Source of the DNA: Liolophura sinensis
Taxonomy: Eukaryota; Mollusca; Polyplacophora; Chitonida; Chitonidae
Reading direction: 5' to 3'
Length of the DNA stretch: 64,000 nucleotides
Assembly: GCF_032854445.1 (NCBI RefSeq)
Contig: NC_088298.1
Location: forward strand, 13,257,504 to 13,321,503
The position numbers and the translations under genes were made by a program. Below, piece by piece: positions 13,146-25,900 of this stretch; the stretch's first letter is position 1; every line of letters starts with the position of its first letter. The notes under the pieces were generated by a model. It was not told where the DNA came from and searched no databases. It saw nothing but the letters and a program-made list of their open reading frames with translations.

Positions 13146-13222
13146 CCACCATAAGTGAAATATTCTTAAGTACAGCGTAAACAGAAAATCAAATAAATAA
13201 ATCAATCAATCAATCAATTGCG
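13146..13222 (+). mobile_element. Older SINE 3' fragment hosting the copy at 12866
   Basis: CCACCATAAGTGAAATATTC then TTAAGTACAGCGTAAACAG and an AAATAAATAAATCAATCAA tail. Together with the CGGTTTC at 12849-12855 it forms an older, internally deleted SINE 3' end that the younger copy entered. Confidence 0.65.
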
Positions 13223-13845
13223 GTTTCTGAATAATATTTAATTATTTGTTTTAAAAAAGTAGGGGATACTCCGGTAAGTGATGATAATGTATTGTATAAA
13301 TGTGATCTATATATAAGAAATGTAGTTGTTCTGTTTACAACGTGTCATGATAACTGTCACAACGCATGCGCCAATGAATGTTGTCTGCATTCAATACTGA
13401 AATTGTTCTTCTCTTTCATTTATTTTCTTCATTTTTTTCTCAGTGGATATCGCATATAAATGAGGCAGTACCATTCAATATGTTTCATAAAATAAATAGT
13501 TAATCAACAACAATGAAGCATATTATGAAGGAAGCGATCCATAGAGAAGTGTTAGTCATGGATAAATGGGTATAAAAGTAGGATTTTTCTGATGTCTATA
13601 AATGTATTCATGAATGATCGTAGTCAGAATGGCCCTAATTGCTCGCCGTAGATGATGTGCTTGGCGGAAAAAGTTGCGATGCATTATGGGAACACCACGA
13701 TCTGCGGGTACCCAGTCCGGTTTCAATCACTGGTGGTCTGGTAGAATTAAACGACGCACCATTTGTACCATAACGGATATCCAGCTCCTCCTTCACTGCC
13801 TGCTACACGTGTATTATGGAAGGGTTCGGCTGAACGCGGACCGCA

Positions 13846-13872
13846 ATGAGGACCACGCCAGACTGGATCTAA
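13846..13872 (+). other. Short upstream ORF ending one base before the Wnt9 start
   Basis: An ATG at 13846 opens eight codons (MRTTPDWI) and stops at TAA 13870-13872, leaving one base before the Wnt9 ATG at 13874. If the transcript begins upstream of 13846, such a uORF would be expected to reduce or condition translation of the main frame by termination-reinitiation. The transcription start is unknown, so whether it lies in the mRNA is inference. Confidence 0.35.
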
Positions 13873-13873
13873 A

Positions 13874-13953
13874 ATGTCAGTGTCTTTTCTGAGGAACTTA
13901 ATTTTACTGTGTGTGGGAATCTTTGTTTTTCCGGTTACAACCGGATATTTTGG
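13874..13953 (+). CDS. Wnt9: Wnt9 coding exon 1 (signal peptide)
   Basis: The ATG at 13874 has A at -3. It opens 26 codons plus two bases: [20 protein letters not shown] followed by VTTGYF. A basic residue is followed by a long hydrophobic core and small residues, a typical signal peptide with likely cleavage near TTG-YF. The exon ends at a consensus donor (GG|GTAAGT, GT at 13954). Its phase of 2 exactly complements the single G at the start of exon 2, giving YFG-ISGREP, which parallels the YFG-LTGSEP region of vertebrate WNT9A. The length is far below usual ORF cut-offs. Not proven by transcript data. Confidence 0.88.
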
Positions 13954-16900
13954 GTAAGTCATTCTCTTGACATTAAATCAAATTTTAGATTTCATCAGAT
14001 ATGTTACACAGTTATCACATGTATCACATTGACGGATGTCATTTAAAACGAGGATTTGTCAGTAACAATATTAGCGTTATTAGGAATTGCACTCTCTGAA
14101 TATAGCTGAGAATATAGTTATGGAAATCAGCAAATTCGGGTTCCTGAGGTCGCTGGTTCGAAACCTGAAGTTGTTTCGACCGATTATCACAATTAGAATC
14201 TGTGCTTTAACCGGAAAGCGTAGCCCCTAATAATTATAAAACTGTTAACACATGTATATTTAAAGAATGTTCACAGATTACAAATTACTGTTTCATTACT
14301 TCAAACCCTGCAACTGTCCACTCATACCTCAGACTGTACAAGCTGTCCACTCGTACCTCAAATTGTACAAGGTATCCACTCATAACTCAAATTGTACAAT
14401 CTGTCCATTCACTACCTCAAATCGTACAAATAAACATAGTCTAGTGTTTTGAATCAGGCCTTGTTTTCTTAGTGTCGCGAAACTATTTCTTTAGCTAAGA
14501 TAGGCTTAACTCTTATTACCGCTCAGTAGAACCCATCGCAGTATGACATGTCGTACGTACATTTTCCTTCCTAAGTAATACCATTTCATTAGTTTAACTG
14601 ATGCACAAACTGCAAAACAACACAAAACAAACAAAAAATATCATCATACGAACTTAAACGAAAATCATCATTCATCTCAAAATGGGTGCCGATTTCCACA
14701 CGTTTCATCAACACACAGCGATCGTGGCCTTAAGCCTTTAAATCAGTCACCCAAATGGAGATTAGATAAGCAATATGACAGCCAGGGAATACCTAATGTC
14801 TCTTGTAGGCAGACAAAAGAAAGAAATTTTATGCATAACTGAAATAGCGTATTACTTGAAGCGTACATCCATATAGTCGCCGTAACGGCCTATGGCGCAA
14901 AATCTTCACCTTTAACGTACAGTTTGAAATTTTCTTCATCATAAGTCAAACGAGTCCTAGTGGTACATACTTATACCAAAGTTTCACTATATCATTATGG
15001 CAAACTATATGAACTCAAATGCCATACAAACAAACATTGAAACAGCTACTCTCAGTCTTTTCTCTCATGTTTGTAAGATATTTGAACACGACTTTAAATA
15101 TTACATGCGTTCATCCAGCTGGTATCTAATTCTTATAGCTGATCATCACCTTAACAGCAGCAGTTAAGAAATATATCCAGACTTTCTGTAGCATTATGTT
15201 TAAACTGTTTAAAAGTCCCCAAAGATGAGTGACAACTGTGCCGCCTGACAGTTTCTTTAAGAGTTGGAGGTTAAGAAATAAATGATTTCAATTTGTCGAT
15301 GTGCGGACTAAGTTTGACACGATAAAGTTGAAATATTTGTGATACACACCCTACATTAAGTTTTTATGCCCATGCATGATAAAAAAAATGCTTATTATCA
15401 GTATTATATTTGCATCCAGTTGCATACAATGTGATATATATGTACATATGGCACTACCACATGCTTGTTTTGGTTTGTGTATACCCATGATATAATTACC
15501 GCTATATTTAAACTATTGCACGCAATGCAGACTTAAAACATGAAATAGACTGATGGATATGTATATATGTTTACATATACAAGGCTTAGCCAAAACGACC
15601 CCAGGGGCAGCAGTAACGCATTAGGGCAGGGCTAATGTTTATACGCCACCCCGTGCCACTACCGTGTCCCGCAATCTCTGCACCATGCACTGTTGAACTT
15701 AATAGACCAACTATCAAAATTTTGGCTAATTTTTCGAGGAGAAACTACTAGGTAAAGAGTGTAACATTTCAGCTGATTAAATCGTATAATAATAAAGAAT
15801 ATTATTATGTCGTAGACTAATCAAGATAGAGGGCCTGGCGTGTGCCGTCAACACTCTATTCAGTCATCGCTGAGCGCGCCCTACTAAGGGCTCTGTTTAC
15901 AACCGTCGGTTTTGTCAAGATAAAACCTATTCTCTTTCAAGTAACAGGATTAACACGTGCGCAGAAGATGAGTGGAGCGTTTAAAGGAAGGCCAGCGCTA
16001 AGTGTAAACCGCCAGCCGGGACGAAGCCGGCGTTAACGGGCCTCTCTCCGTCTCACCTCCTAGCCTCGTGTAGTCGGTGAACAGCGTCATGGGACCGTAT
16101 CCCAATATTCAGCGAGCGACATGAAGAGTTACTGAGCCGAGCGACCCTGTCTGCCACTGTGACGGCGCTGGACAGTGGTCCGTGTTCCCTCTGTAATACC
16201 TGTGCATTTATTTTATCGGTGATTTACGGTACAGAAAAAAGAAACTTCCTATGTAATGAAGCATCGAGGAAGGCAAGTGGATTAAATCCTTCCGCATGTC
16301 ACCTCTGGCGGTAGTCGCTGCTTCTGTCATTGCCTATCTGTTCACTTTTGTCCTCCCCAGGATTTCGGGAAGAGAGCCGGTGCTGATAATGACACTTGGC
16401 GAACATCAGCGACCGATGAGCAACAAGATTAGGAGCTACGCCGCGCCTAGTGTCTGCGATATGCTGAAACTCCACGGCAAGCAGAAGAGAATGTGCAAAC
16501 GAGGGAAAGGTGTCCCTGAAACTCTCATAGATGCCACAAAGCTGTCTCTGTCGGAATGCCAGGCCAAGTTTCAGAACGAGAGGTGGAATTGTTCAATGGG
16601 AATCTACAGACAGAACATTCTCAGAAAAAGTAAGTAAATCCCTTTTGTTATATATTAATAGAGACGATCACCGAGCAATCTCAGATGTCCAAGTATGAAA
16701 CTACGGTAAAGTTCTAGAGCAATAAGGTCATGGGCTCAACTCCAGCTCTCGTGCATTTTATCGGGTGATGACAGAAGTTTGTCAGGTCGCTAAGTTTATT
16801 CTGGGCTGTGACTGCTCGTCGACCCTATATAAAAATATAAAAGCAGAAATAATGTCCCAAATGAATAGAGGCATGTAGTGACGAAGTTTCTCACCGACAA

Positions 16901-19900
16901 TAAGATAGGGTATGTGTTGTATTGCATTGAAAGGTACCCTTACTTCTATTTACAGTTTATTAGTAGAAAAAAGATTATCAGGAACACTTTGTGTCCAAAA
17001 TTTATTTATTTTGGTCATTTATTTGTTTAGAGTTTGAAAGCCACAGTTGAAAAATAGAAGACTGGATTTGTACTTACATCACAAACACTAGCATTGGAGT
17101 CACACTGTCAGTTGATATATTACAACCATAGTAACATAGGGTGCCGTAGCATATGCCTATCAGTGGTGCTTAGGACAGTTCGAGAGAGTAACAACAGTTG
17201 TAGCTACTGTGATGCTATGAAAACTTGGGATCGGACTTGGGTTCGAAACCAACTGGTGCCTTTGTTTAAGTATCCTGCGTTGTATATGTCAACGTTGTTC
17301 AGTGTGAACTTCTCACGATATGTTATGAAACTCCACCGCAGCGCCACGGCGCACCCTGCACTTCAGCCATGATCTAAATTGCCTTTATAACGCGTATATT
17401 GCACATAAGCAGATACTGTGTGGTTTACTGTGTTGTCTTGTGTGTTGTCAAAAGCCAATGTTATAGCCATTAGGTGGCCTCCGTGGCTCAGTTGGTTAGC
17501 CCCAGGACTCAGGAGCCTCTCACCAATGCTGTGAGAAGTCCAGCTCATGCTGGCTTCCTCTCCGGCCGTATGTGGGAAGGTCTCGCAGCAACCTGTGGAT
17601 GGTCGTGGGTTTCCGCGGGGTTTTGCCCGGTTTCCTACCTCCATAATGCTGGCCGCCGTCGTATAAGTGAAATATTCTTTAGTACAGTGTAAAACACCAA
17701 TCAAATAAATATAGTCATTAGCATTATATAGCTTACAATTTACATGAGCACGTGCGTTATTGCAAAGATATAAATTATAGTATATGTTTATTGCGAAACA
17801 TGCTGACAAATATTATTAACAGGCATCTTCTAGTCACATGTCTCTTGAGCGAAGCTGCAGCCATTTTGAGCATTTTGGATAAGATGTTAAAGAAGCCTGT
17901 ATTATGTGGTCAAGCATGTCTGATAAAAAAAAAACAACTCATTTATGTGGTGATTAATCAACATGGAATCAATCCGCGGAATCACTACTTAGAGCTGTAT
18001 TAACCGTAGAAGGTGATCACCGTACGAACAAATGTCGACGATTGTGATTGGCTGGTATTACAAAAGCCTCCTTTTAATTCTGACATTGTTTGGGATTGTT
18101 TTGTGAGAAGCCCACAGTAACCATAAACAGGGTGGCAGGCTCGAATACAGCCACAGCCGGGTCGGAAGCGGCTTTACCTCCAGGAGAATTTGCCAGGTAC
18201 TTGACGTGGTGCCTATGATCTGTCCAGGCTCGTTCACCCATAAACCTGTCCGCCGTTAAACAAATGAAATATTTTTGACTGCGAAGCAAAACATGAAATA
18301 AATAAATAAAGAAATAAAGAAATAAAGAAGTAGATGTTATGGGTTTATAGCGTTTATTGAAATGTCCGTGCATTTGAACTTGATTCTTGATATTGATAAG
18401 GATCATTTTGAGCAACGGCACTGTCATCGTGCTATACGCCTTAAGCGCGCATAGAGTCATACCAGCCTTACTGATATGGATGGCGCAGACTGCACTAACT
18501 GAAGATGTTAAGGGTTGCAGTTCTTAACAACCATACACCACTGTCAACTGAAATACAGAATGTAGGAAAGGCCGGACACGATAGGCAGCGTTGAAATTTT
18601 GACTGACAGCTTGCCACCTGTGAATTAAACTTTTGACGCAAAGCATGTTGTTACATCTCACTTGACATCGTACGGTTGACATGGAGTGGTTGGCAACTGA
18701 AAGAAACTTTCCCGCCTGTTTCATTCAAAAGTGTTTAGCTGAAAACGTGTAAAGTGGTTCGTCCCGGAATGAACTGTTTGTGTGAATAGTAACAGGTGTC
18801 AAATAAAGCGATTTTCATCTGTATGAGTGGCAAAGTACGGAACAAATTACGCAGTTTACGTGGAAACAACTCATCCTAGTTTTTTTTTTTTAAATCCAAG
18901 CCATTTGATCATGAAAAGAAATGGGATTATTTAAAATCTTCCGCATCGATGGATATTTGAGAATTATGTACACTAATATTTTAGGGTCATTGGATTGGGT
19001 CGACTTGAACTTGCTTGAGTTCACGTAATGAACTCTGGAAAGAACATTGCAAATAACAGCAATGAAGTTCACGAGTGCGGAAATCTTTGTTACCGCCTGG
19101 TGCGGTTTATGAAAGTGACTTATCTATAAACGGGCAAAGATAGGACAGATACACTAATATATGAAGCAAGCGCAATTTGGCATTCGCTGCGACGTCTCGT
19201 AGTAAGTCGAAGTGGTCTGGTAACCCTCCCTATTTAAGTTAATGTCCAATGACGAAAGATGAAATGTCAAAACTGTGACCTATATACACTATTTACTTCA
19301 GTACAAGGGATCGAATCCAGTCCTTGTTTATAACAACGTATATGATTGCAATCACATGTTCTCGCAAGGATTAATTCTAAGGCTTAATTGTGAGAGATTA
19401 ATTAAATTAAAGTAGGTAAATTTTCTTGTTCTTTTCCCTTTTATTTTGATTCGTAGGTTTATATGGTATATATTTTAATTTACAAGTGAACCACCGCCAT
19501 TCGCCAGGAACCTGAAAAAATTCTGCACGATAGCTGTATTTTCGTAAGAGATTTTAAACACATTGTGTACATTGAGAAATGTACGAGTTACTGCAAGAGC
19601 TCGTAGTCAGTCACTGAATTCATTATGAAAAACCTGCACTGAATGTAATCATCTGTATTCGTTATATAATGAGGCAGATTGTCACAAGTGTTTACTTTGT
19701 CTAGTTGGATATAGAATCAGTTGTAAATAAAGTAAATCTTACGTAAATTCATTTCCAAGAACTATAAAGCTAACGATGGACACCTCTGAAGAGTTGGACC
19801 TGTCTTCTTATCTTATATTTCCGCTTAGTAGTTCGGTAAACCTTTATTACACTCCGTAACCTTAGGGGAAAAAAACCGTGTATACTTAAAGCTGTACACG

Positions 19901-22900
19901 TCCAAATATAGAACTCTATGTTGACGTGTGCACGCGAAAAGTATTTCTCACCCATTTTAGTAGTATACGGTGTAAAACACGGAGTCATCCATCAAACGGT
20001 CAAGTTTAGATGATATTACAAACCACGAATTTCACCCTATCTCGAATCTATCAATTATCACAATAAACAGTTATGTTTGGTTTTCTAACAGGTCCGCGCG
20101 TGTATGTATACTCGCCCGGTGGCTTGTTTGTTTGAGATATGTGAATGATGCGGTTAAGAGTACTGCTAAGTCGCGCAGATCTTATAGGGAACATTCCACG
20201 CTTCGCGGTTCTTTCTCACACGGCCCATGCAGTCGCCATGGGATAAATATACACTGGACTTGATGCTAACACATGTTGGCTTTCAGTGGTGCATTATTAC
20301 TTCTGTTAGATACGCCAAATATTCCTCCAGATATATATCTGGATTTTTTTTACGTGAAACATATTGTGGGAATGTGAAATGTAACAGGGACTGCAAGTGT
20401 CACGAAGATAATCAACGGTCTTCGCATAATTTTTATTCCCAGTTCACCCAGCATGTGTTCAGCGTTGAATTGTGTGAATGTAGGTCGATGATCTCCACCT
20501 ATATATCTTGTGTCGCCGAGTTCGGCGTTCAAATCCATTGCTGGCCATTATTTTTTTCTCTCCTGTTTTATGTCCGAATCTGACTTTAGTATATTTTTAT
20601 TATTGAAGTGAATGGGCTCCGTTGTATTGATGAGGTTTTGTTATAGATCGACAAAAAAATTTTAACAGGTAACTTGTGGTGAGATAGGAATTCATGAGTT
20701 ACACGAGATCATAAGTCATAAGCCCAAGTCATAAGCCAACTCTCAGATTTAAGTCTTTGTCGTTGTTGTTTCAATAAACGGTCGGGACATCTGTTAAATT
20801 TGATCTTAGCTTGCATAGGTTGGCCCCGAGTATCGTATTAAAACCTAGATCGAAAACGAAGAAAATGTTGTTTTGAATTTTACGACAATAGCCCCAGCAT
20901 ATAGGCTCAAGAACCTCACGTTGCTTTCTTTTATTACAGCATCTCACGATTCCTAGATCAGAAAACATATGTGGATGTTGATCAGCAAACCTAATCTTCA
21001 CGTCAGGTCGGCCCTTACGTCAACGTTACACCGTTTATACACGTAATACCCTACCCACCCGCCCGACTGAGGCAATTGAAATTGGCACGCTGATAAACAA
21101 TTCTGAGATATAATTTATTTCTAGCCGAAGACGCGTCATCGGGCCTCTTGTAAAACGTAAGGGAGGGTCAGACTCTGAAACTACTGCTTGATAGGAGCCC
21201 ATGCGCCCTGCTGGCCCGTACTCACCCACCCAACTTGTCAGATTCCCTCTACCCCTACCACGAGCTCACCATACCCCAGGGCATCCGAACCAGCCAAGAT
21301 AACCTCATCAAGTGTTGCCGGAAGCCTATGCAGTTTAGTTTACCGGTTTCTCTAGTTTCGTTTTCACCAAAGCCAGACCGGATATAGGAATAAAATGACC
21401 TGTGTACGTGATTTTCAGTTGCGCTTTTGTTTAGGCTGGAATAGTGGATGGTTTCACTAATCGGCCACATGAATTATACTTTGAACAAAAAGAGTTATTC
21501 AATAAGAATCGATGCAAATCATTTCGATTCCTATCTTAAAGAATAGAACTGTTAATACACTTATAATATTAATTCACAGTACTGGTACTAAGTTATTGTT
21601 CTTTTTTTCATTCACATATGGACCATAATTAATGGACATGGTGTAACGTATATATAGTATGCTGTTACAGCGAAATATGCCATGCCTTGTGTCTTCTCCA
21701 AGATAATTGACCAAGGCAACATGCTAGACGTTGCTTATAAAGCGGTCAGTTGTACCAAGGTTTGATACAATGATTAATTACGGGATTGCCCGTCGTATAT
21801 GATTGTTGAAATATAACCAACATATATTGCTCATATGACGGAAAAACTAATGACCAATATTCGTTTCCGTCATGGTACAAGTTTTCCGGATAGAAACTAC
21901 CTAGTTCTTAGCAGAAAATCTGAAAAGAATTTTTTCTTTGTTATAACTGTTTTCAAAGTTCTATGTCTATTGTATCTGCTCTGCACAGGGATGTTAAAAG
22001 CTGCAGGTGCACATACAGACAGACTAATTTAGTTTACCGTCTCACAGAAATAAACATCAACCCTGTTAAACATTTAATCCCTTACTCAGCCGTTACTACA
22101 TGCAATCATCTCACACAGGAAATACTCGCCACGACGATATGGCAATGCCTGCTCATATTTGGATTTTTGTCGCTTTGCAAAAGAGTTGTTTTTCATACTT
22201 GTTACAAACATGAATCATAGCGTCGATGTAATAATTTGTTCACAATTTCCTCTTGGTGCGTTTCCAACGGATGTGGGATGAAAACAATAAATTCTTAGCG
22301 TATGTTATCCGCAAATCGTGATGCCCCCCTTTGAGAAAGTGGAAATGAAAATCAGCTTTTTAGCAGAGATCTTGTAAATGTATTATATTTGATAATAGTT
22401 TTACCAGTGCAGGAGAATCTATTGTATTGTGTTAGAAGGCACTTATAAACTTTAAGAAATTCTTAACAGCTACACAACAAGATAAGAATAAGAACAAGTA
22501 GACCCTAAGGTCAAGAAGCGTATTTTAGGTGGACTTCAGAGAAATGTCCATGGAATATTTATATCGTTTGGATAATTTAAAAGATCTGCATCCAGGCTCA
22601 CGCCTTGGGGTAATTTTTCTTTCCTTATTTCATTGATCCGCAATGCAGCTTACTGAAGACGTTTTCAGCTACCAGACAAACCTCTGGATTTAAATTTCGG
22701 TCGACGATGCTGATAATGAAAATATTTCGAACATTTTAAACTTTTAAAGGTTTTGAATATTCGTATGCTTGCACGAGCCATATATGTGTCCAGTACATTT
22801 TGTTCATGTGTAACACTTATGCTCTTATGGTGCCATTTACTCGCATGGAACATTTATTTATTTGATTGGTGTTTTATGCCATACTCAAGAATGTTTCGCT

Positions 22901-25900
22901 TATACGATGGCTGCCATCATTATGATGGGAGGAAACCGGGCAAAGCCCTGGGAAAATCCACGACTATCCGCATGTTACTGATCGAGCTGGGCTTGAACTC
23001 ACAGCGACCGCACTGGTGAGAGGCTCATGAGTCAATGGTCTTCGCTAACGTGTTAACCACCACACCATGAAAACCCCATGTAGAACATTTGTATTCTTAG
23101 ACTATTTGTATATCTTGAATATTTCCATACCTAATGCATAATGTAATGGAACATAGAACCATATCTCTTGAAAGTTTGCATGCCTGGAAAATTGGTATCT
23201 CTGGGTCATTTACATGTCTGGAACATTTGCAAACCTAGAACACATTATCCCTATACTCATGTTATCCAGATTGCAAAATTGATAAATCTAAACCACACAT
23301 TGAACAAAATGACGGCAAGGGCATGGCAAATGTTAGCACAGTTTGATACACCAAAACATTATAATTTATTTTACTGTGATCCCCCCTTATACATTTGCGA
23401 AAACACGTCTTCGGCAAGCATTTGGACATTTTCGTGCAAGTATAAGCTATGTCGTTAGCTGTAGTCAGAGACAGGACTTGATACACTCACCACTTGTTTG
23501 TTTACCCTATGAACAAATGTTTACGGCCTCTGTCAGCCGTGTGAATGCTTGTGGCTTGATCTATCCTAGATAACCCTTCAGCCACAACATTTTGACGGAG
23601 TCGACGGTCGTTCGCTTTCCATGTTGGATTACGGCTTTCAGGATGCCCGTTGCCCAGACTCGCGTCTACTCAATTACCCGGGATTTCCCTTGGAATCAGA
23701 TGCCCTGTTTACGATTATGTTTACAGGAATTCTGACCATAATATTTTGCTCCGACGAAACAAAATTTGAAGAATTTGAAATATGACACTGCCTCGCATTC
23801 GGTTTTTCGAGGAGAAAAATTAGCTATATTTTTAATATTTACCGTATATTTGTAAATGGTGTATAAAATCCAAGCTAGGTGAATGATCAAGCCCCTACCT
23901 CAGACTGTTAACCAAATCAATGTCCAAATTAAAGCGTACATAAAGTAAATTATAATGTGAGTCTTAACTTGAAACTGTGTCCAGAAATACTTCCAGTGAC
24001 TTGTTTGCATTTTTTTCGTACCAGAAAATTCACAAAAAAGGTTTATCGCATTATTTAGAGTCCATGAAACCTTACCGGAATAATTACAATGTAGTTGACC
24101 AGACAAGATTTTATAGAAAAAAAAAACTTCTTTTTCAAAAATGCTCCGTTTAGCTAAGAGAAATCTGAGAAGAAAAAAACTGACATTCGTGTCGCACTGG
24201 TGTCAGTTGCATCGCGCGCGTAACATTCCTATAGCACCCATAACAACTGTATCTCATTCGTCTCTTTTCATATCTCATTATGTGAGTTTGCATTGGACGT
24301 AATTATAAGAAAAACTACAAAAAGAGAAAAAAGTTTTTTTTATCTCTTGTGCGAAATGATTGCAGTCGTGTGTACACTCTTCCGTATGAACGTAATTCAA
24401 AGTCGAATGGAAAGCACAGATATTAATTTAGATAAGATCCCAATTTCCCGAAATACCAGCACTTCAGGTTAAATGTGGCGTGCAGGCAAGTAACCACTGC
24501 GGTTTTGGCGGAGAACTACTTCACCGATTTTAGGAATCACTGGTGCCTGTGCTAAAACCTCTCAGTGTTGAAATGATATATTGGAATTTGTTTTATGTCC
24601 ATGGAACAGCAACTCCAGTCAAGGACCTTAAAATATTCTGGGCCGGTCGTGATCCAGTATAACACCCGGTTATGGCAGGTGTGTGTGTGTGTGTGTGTGT
24701 TTGTGTGTGTGTGGATGGGTGGTTACACCGTGACTGTCCCCTTCCATAAACCTGACCGCTGTCTTATAAGTACTCAGAAATGGTTCTGAATACGGCAAAA
24801 CCACCTATGTGAAGTAAATTGTCAAAATTACTCACTTAAAAATATAGAAGTTAAAATATTGCTCAATAATATTCTTTTTTGAATTTCCTGTGGAATCACT
24901 TTTCAGAGACGTTACAGCGTACCTTAGCTTATGTCGCTTACTAGGGACAACTTTCTGTGCTGTTATGTGCTAATATTCTATCGCCACAGTTTTCTTTACA
25001 TTGAAAGGAAGCAACATATTTTATTTTATAGTTTAGATGCTTAAAACACTGATATGCTGCGATTTTACTGCCCTTGACCCGTGAGACCGAACGCATGAAT
25101 CAAGTTCTACTACGGTTACTGAAAGGTAGTATTGTAAATCGTGTCTTAAAGTCGTACCTTTAAATCTAAACTGTTAGCTCAGCTGTGCACGTTTTCACCA
25201 GGCAACCATGACAATTACTCATGTGTGATCCCTCCGTCTAGCTTCTTGTCAGATGGAGGTATGTGCAAGGATGGGCTTTTGTTGTGACCATCTCGGCCCA
25301 ACTTCTGGTCAGACAGCGGTATGGCCAGGAAGAGCTGTTTTGGTGACCATCACAGCCTACCTTCTGGTCAGATTGAGATACAGGCGGGAAGGACTGTTTT
25401 CGTCACCATTTCGGACTAGCTTCGGGTCAGATCGAGGTATGGTCAAGAAAGACTGTTTTGGTGACCATCACATCCTAGCTTCTGGTCAGTTTGAGGTATG
25501 GTCATTAAGAGCTGTTTTAGTGACAATCACAGTGTTGCTTCTGGTCAGATTCAGGTATGGTCATGAAGGGCTGTTTTTGTGCCCATTACAGCGTTGCTTC
25601 TGGTCAGTTTTAGGTATGGTCATGAAGCGTTGTTTTGGTGACAATCACAGCGTTGCTTCTGGTCAGTTTGAGGTGGGGTCATGAAAAGTTGTTTTGGTGC
25701 CAATCTCTGTTCGAAGTATGGTCAAGCAAGACTGTTTTGGTGACCATCTCGGCATAGCTTCTGGTCAGAGCGAGGTATGGCCAAGAAAGACTGTTTTGGT
25801 CACCATTTCGGCCTAGCTTCGGGTCAGAGCGAGGTATGGTCAAGAAAGACTGTTTTGGCGACCATCACATCCTAGCTTCCGATCAGTTTGAGATATGGTC

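Larger units (their letters stand above)
13954..16360 (+). other. Wnt9 intron 1 (2.4 kb)
   Basis: Runs from GTAAGT to CCCCAG. It holds a four-copy 30-bp tandem repeat (14312-14430) and a tRNA B-box-like GGTTCGAAACC near 14155, perhaps a SINE remnant. The last 500 bases are more GC-rich and may be an alternative promoter/5' UTR. The rest is AT-rich with no recognisable exon. Confidence 0.85.

Noticed and set aside
12774-13205. Frames of 69-108 residues on both strands
   Set aside because: They run through a SINE-A copy and its tail. Similar frames occur at every other copy of the family.
13674-13892. 72-residue frame overlapping the Wnt9 start
   Set aside because: It is out of frame with the conserved Wnt9 exon 1 and lacks recognisable motifs. 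Its true ATG begins at 13686 and could at most be another upstream frame.
25253-25684. 143-residue + strand frame
   Set aside because: It lies inside the 59-bp array. The unit length is not a multiple of three and the frame ends by chance.
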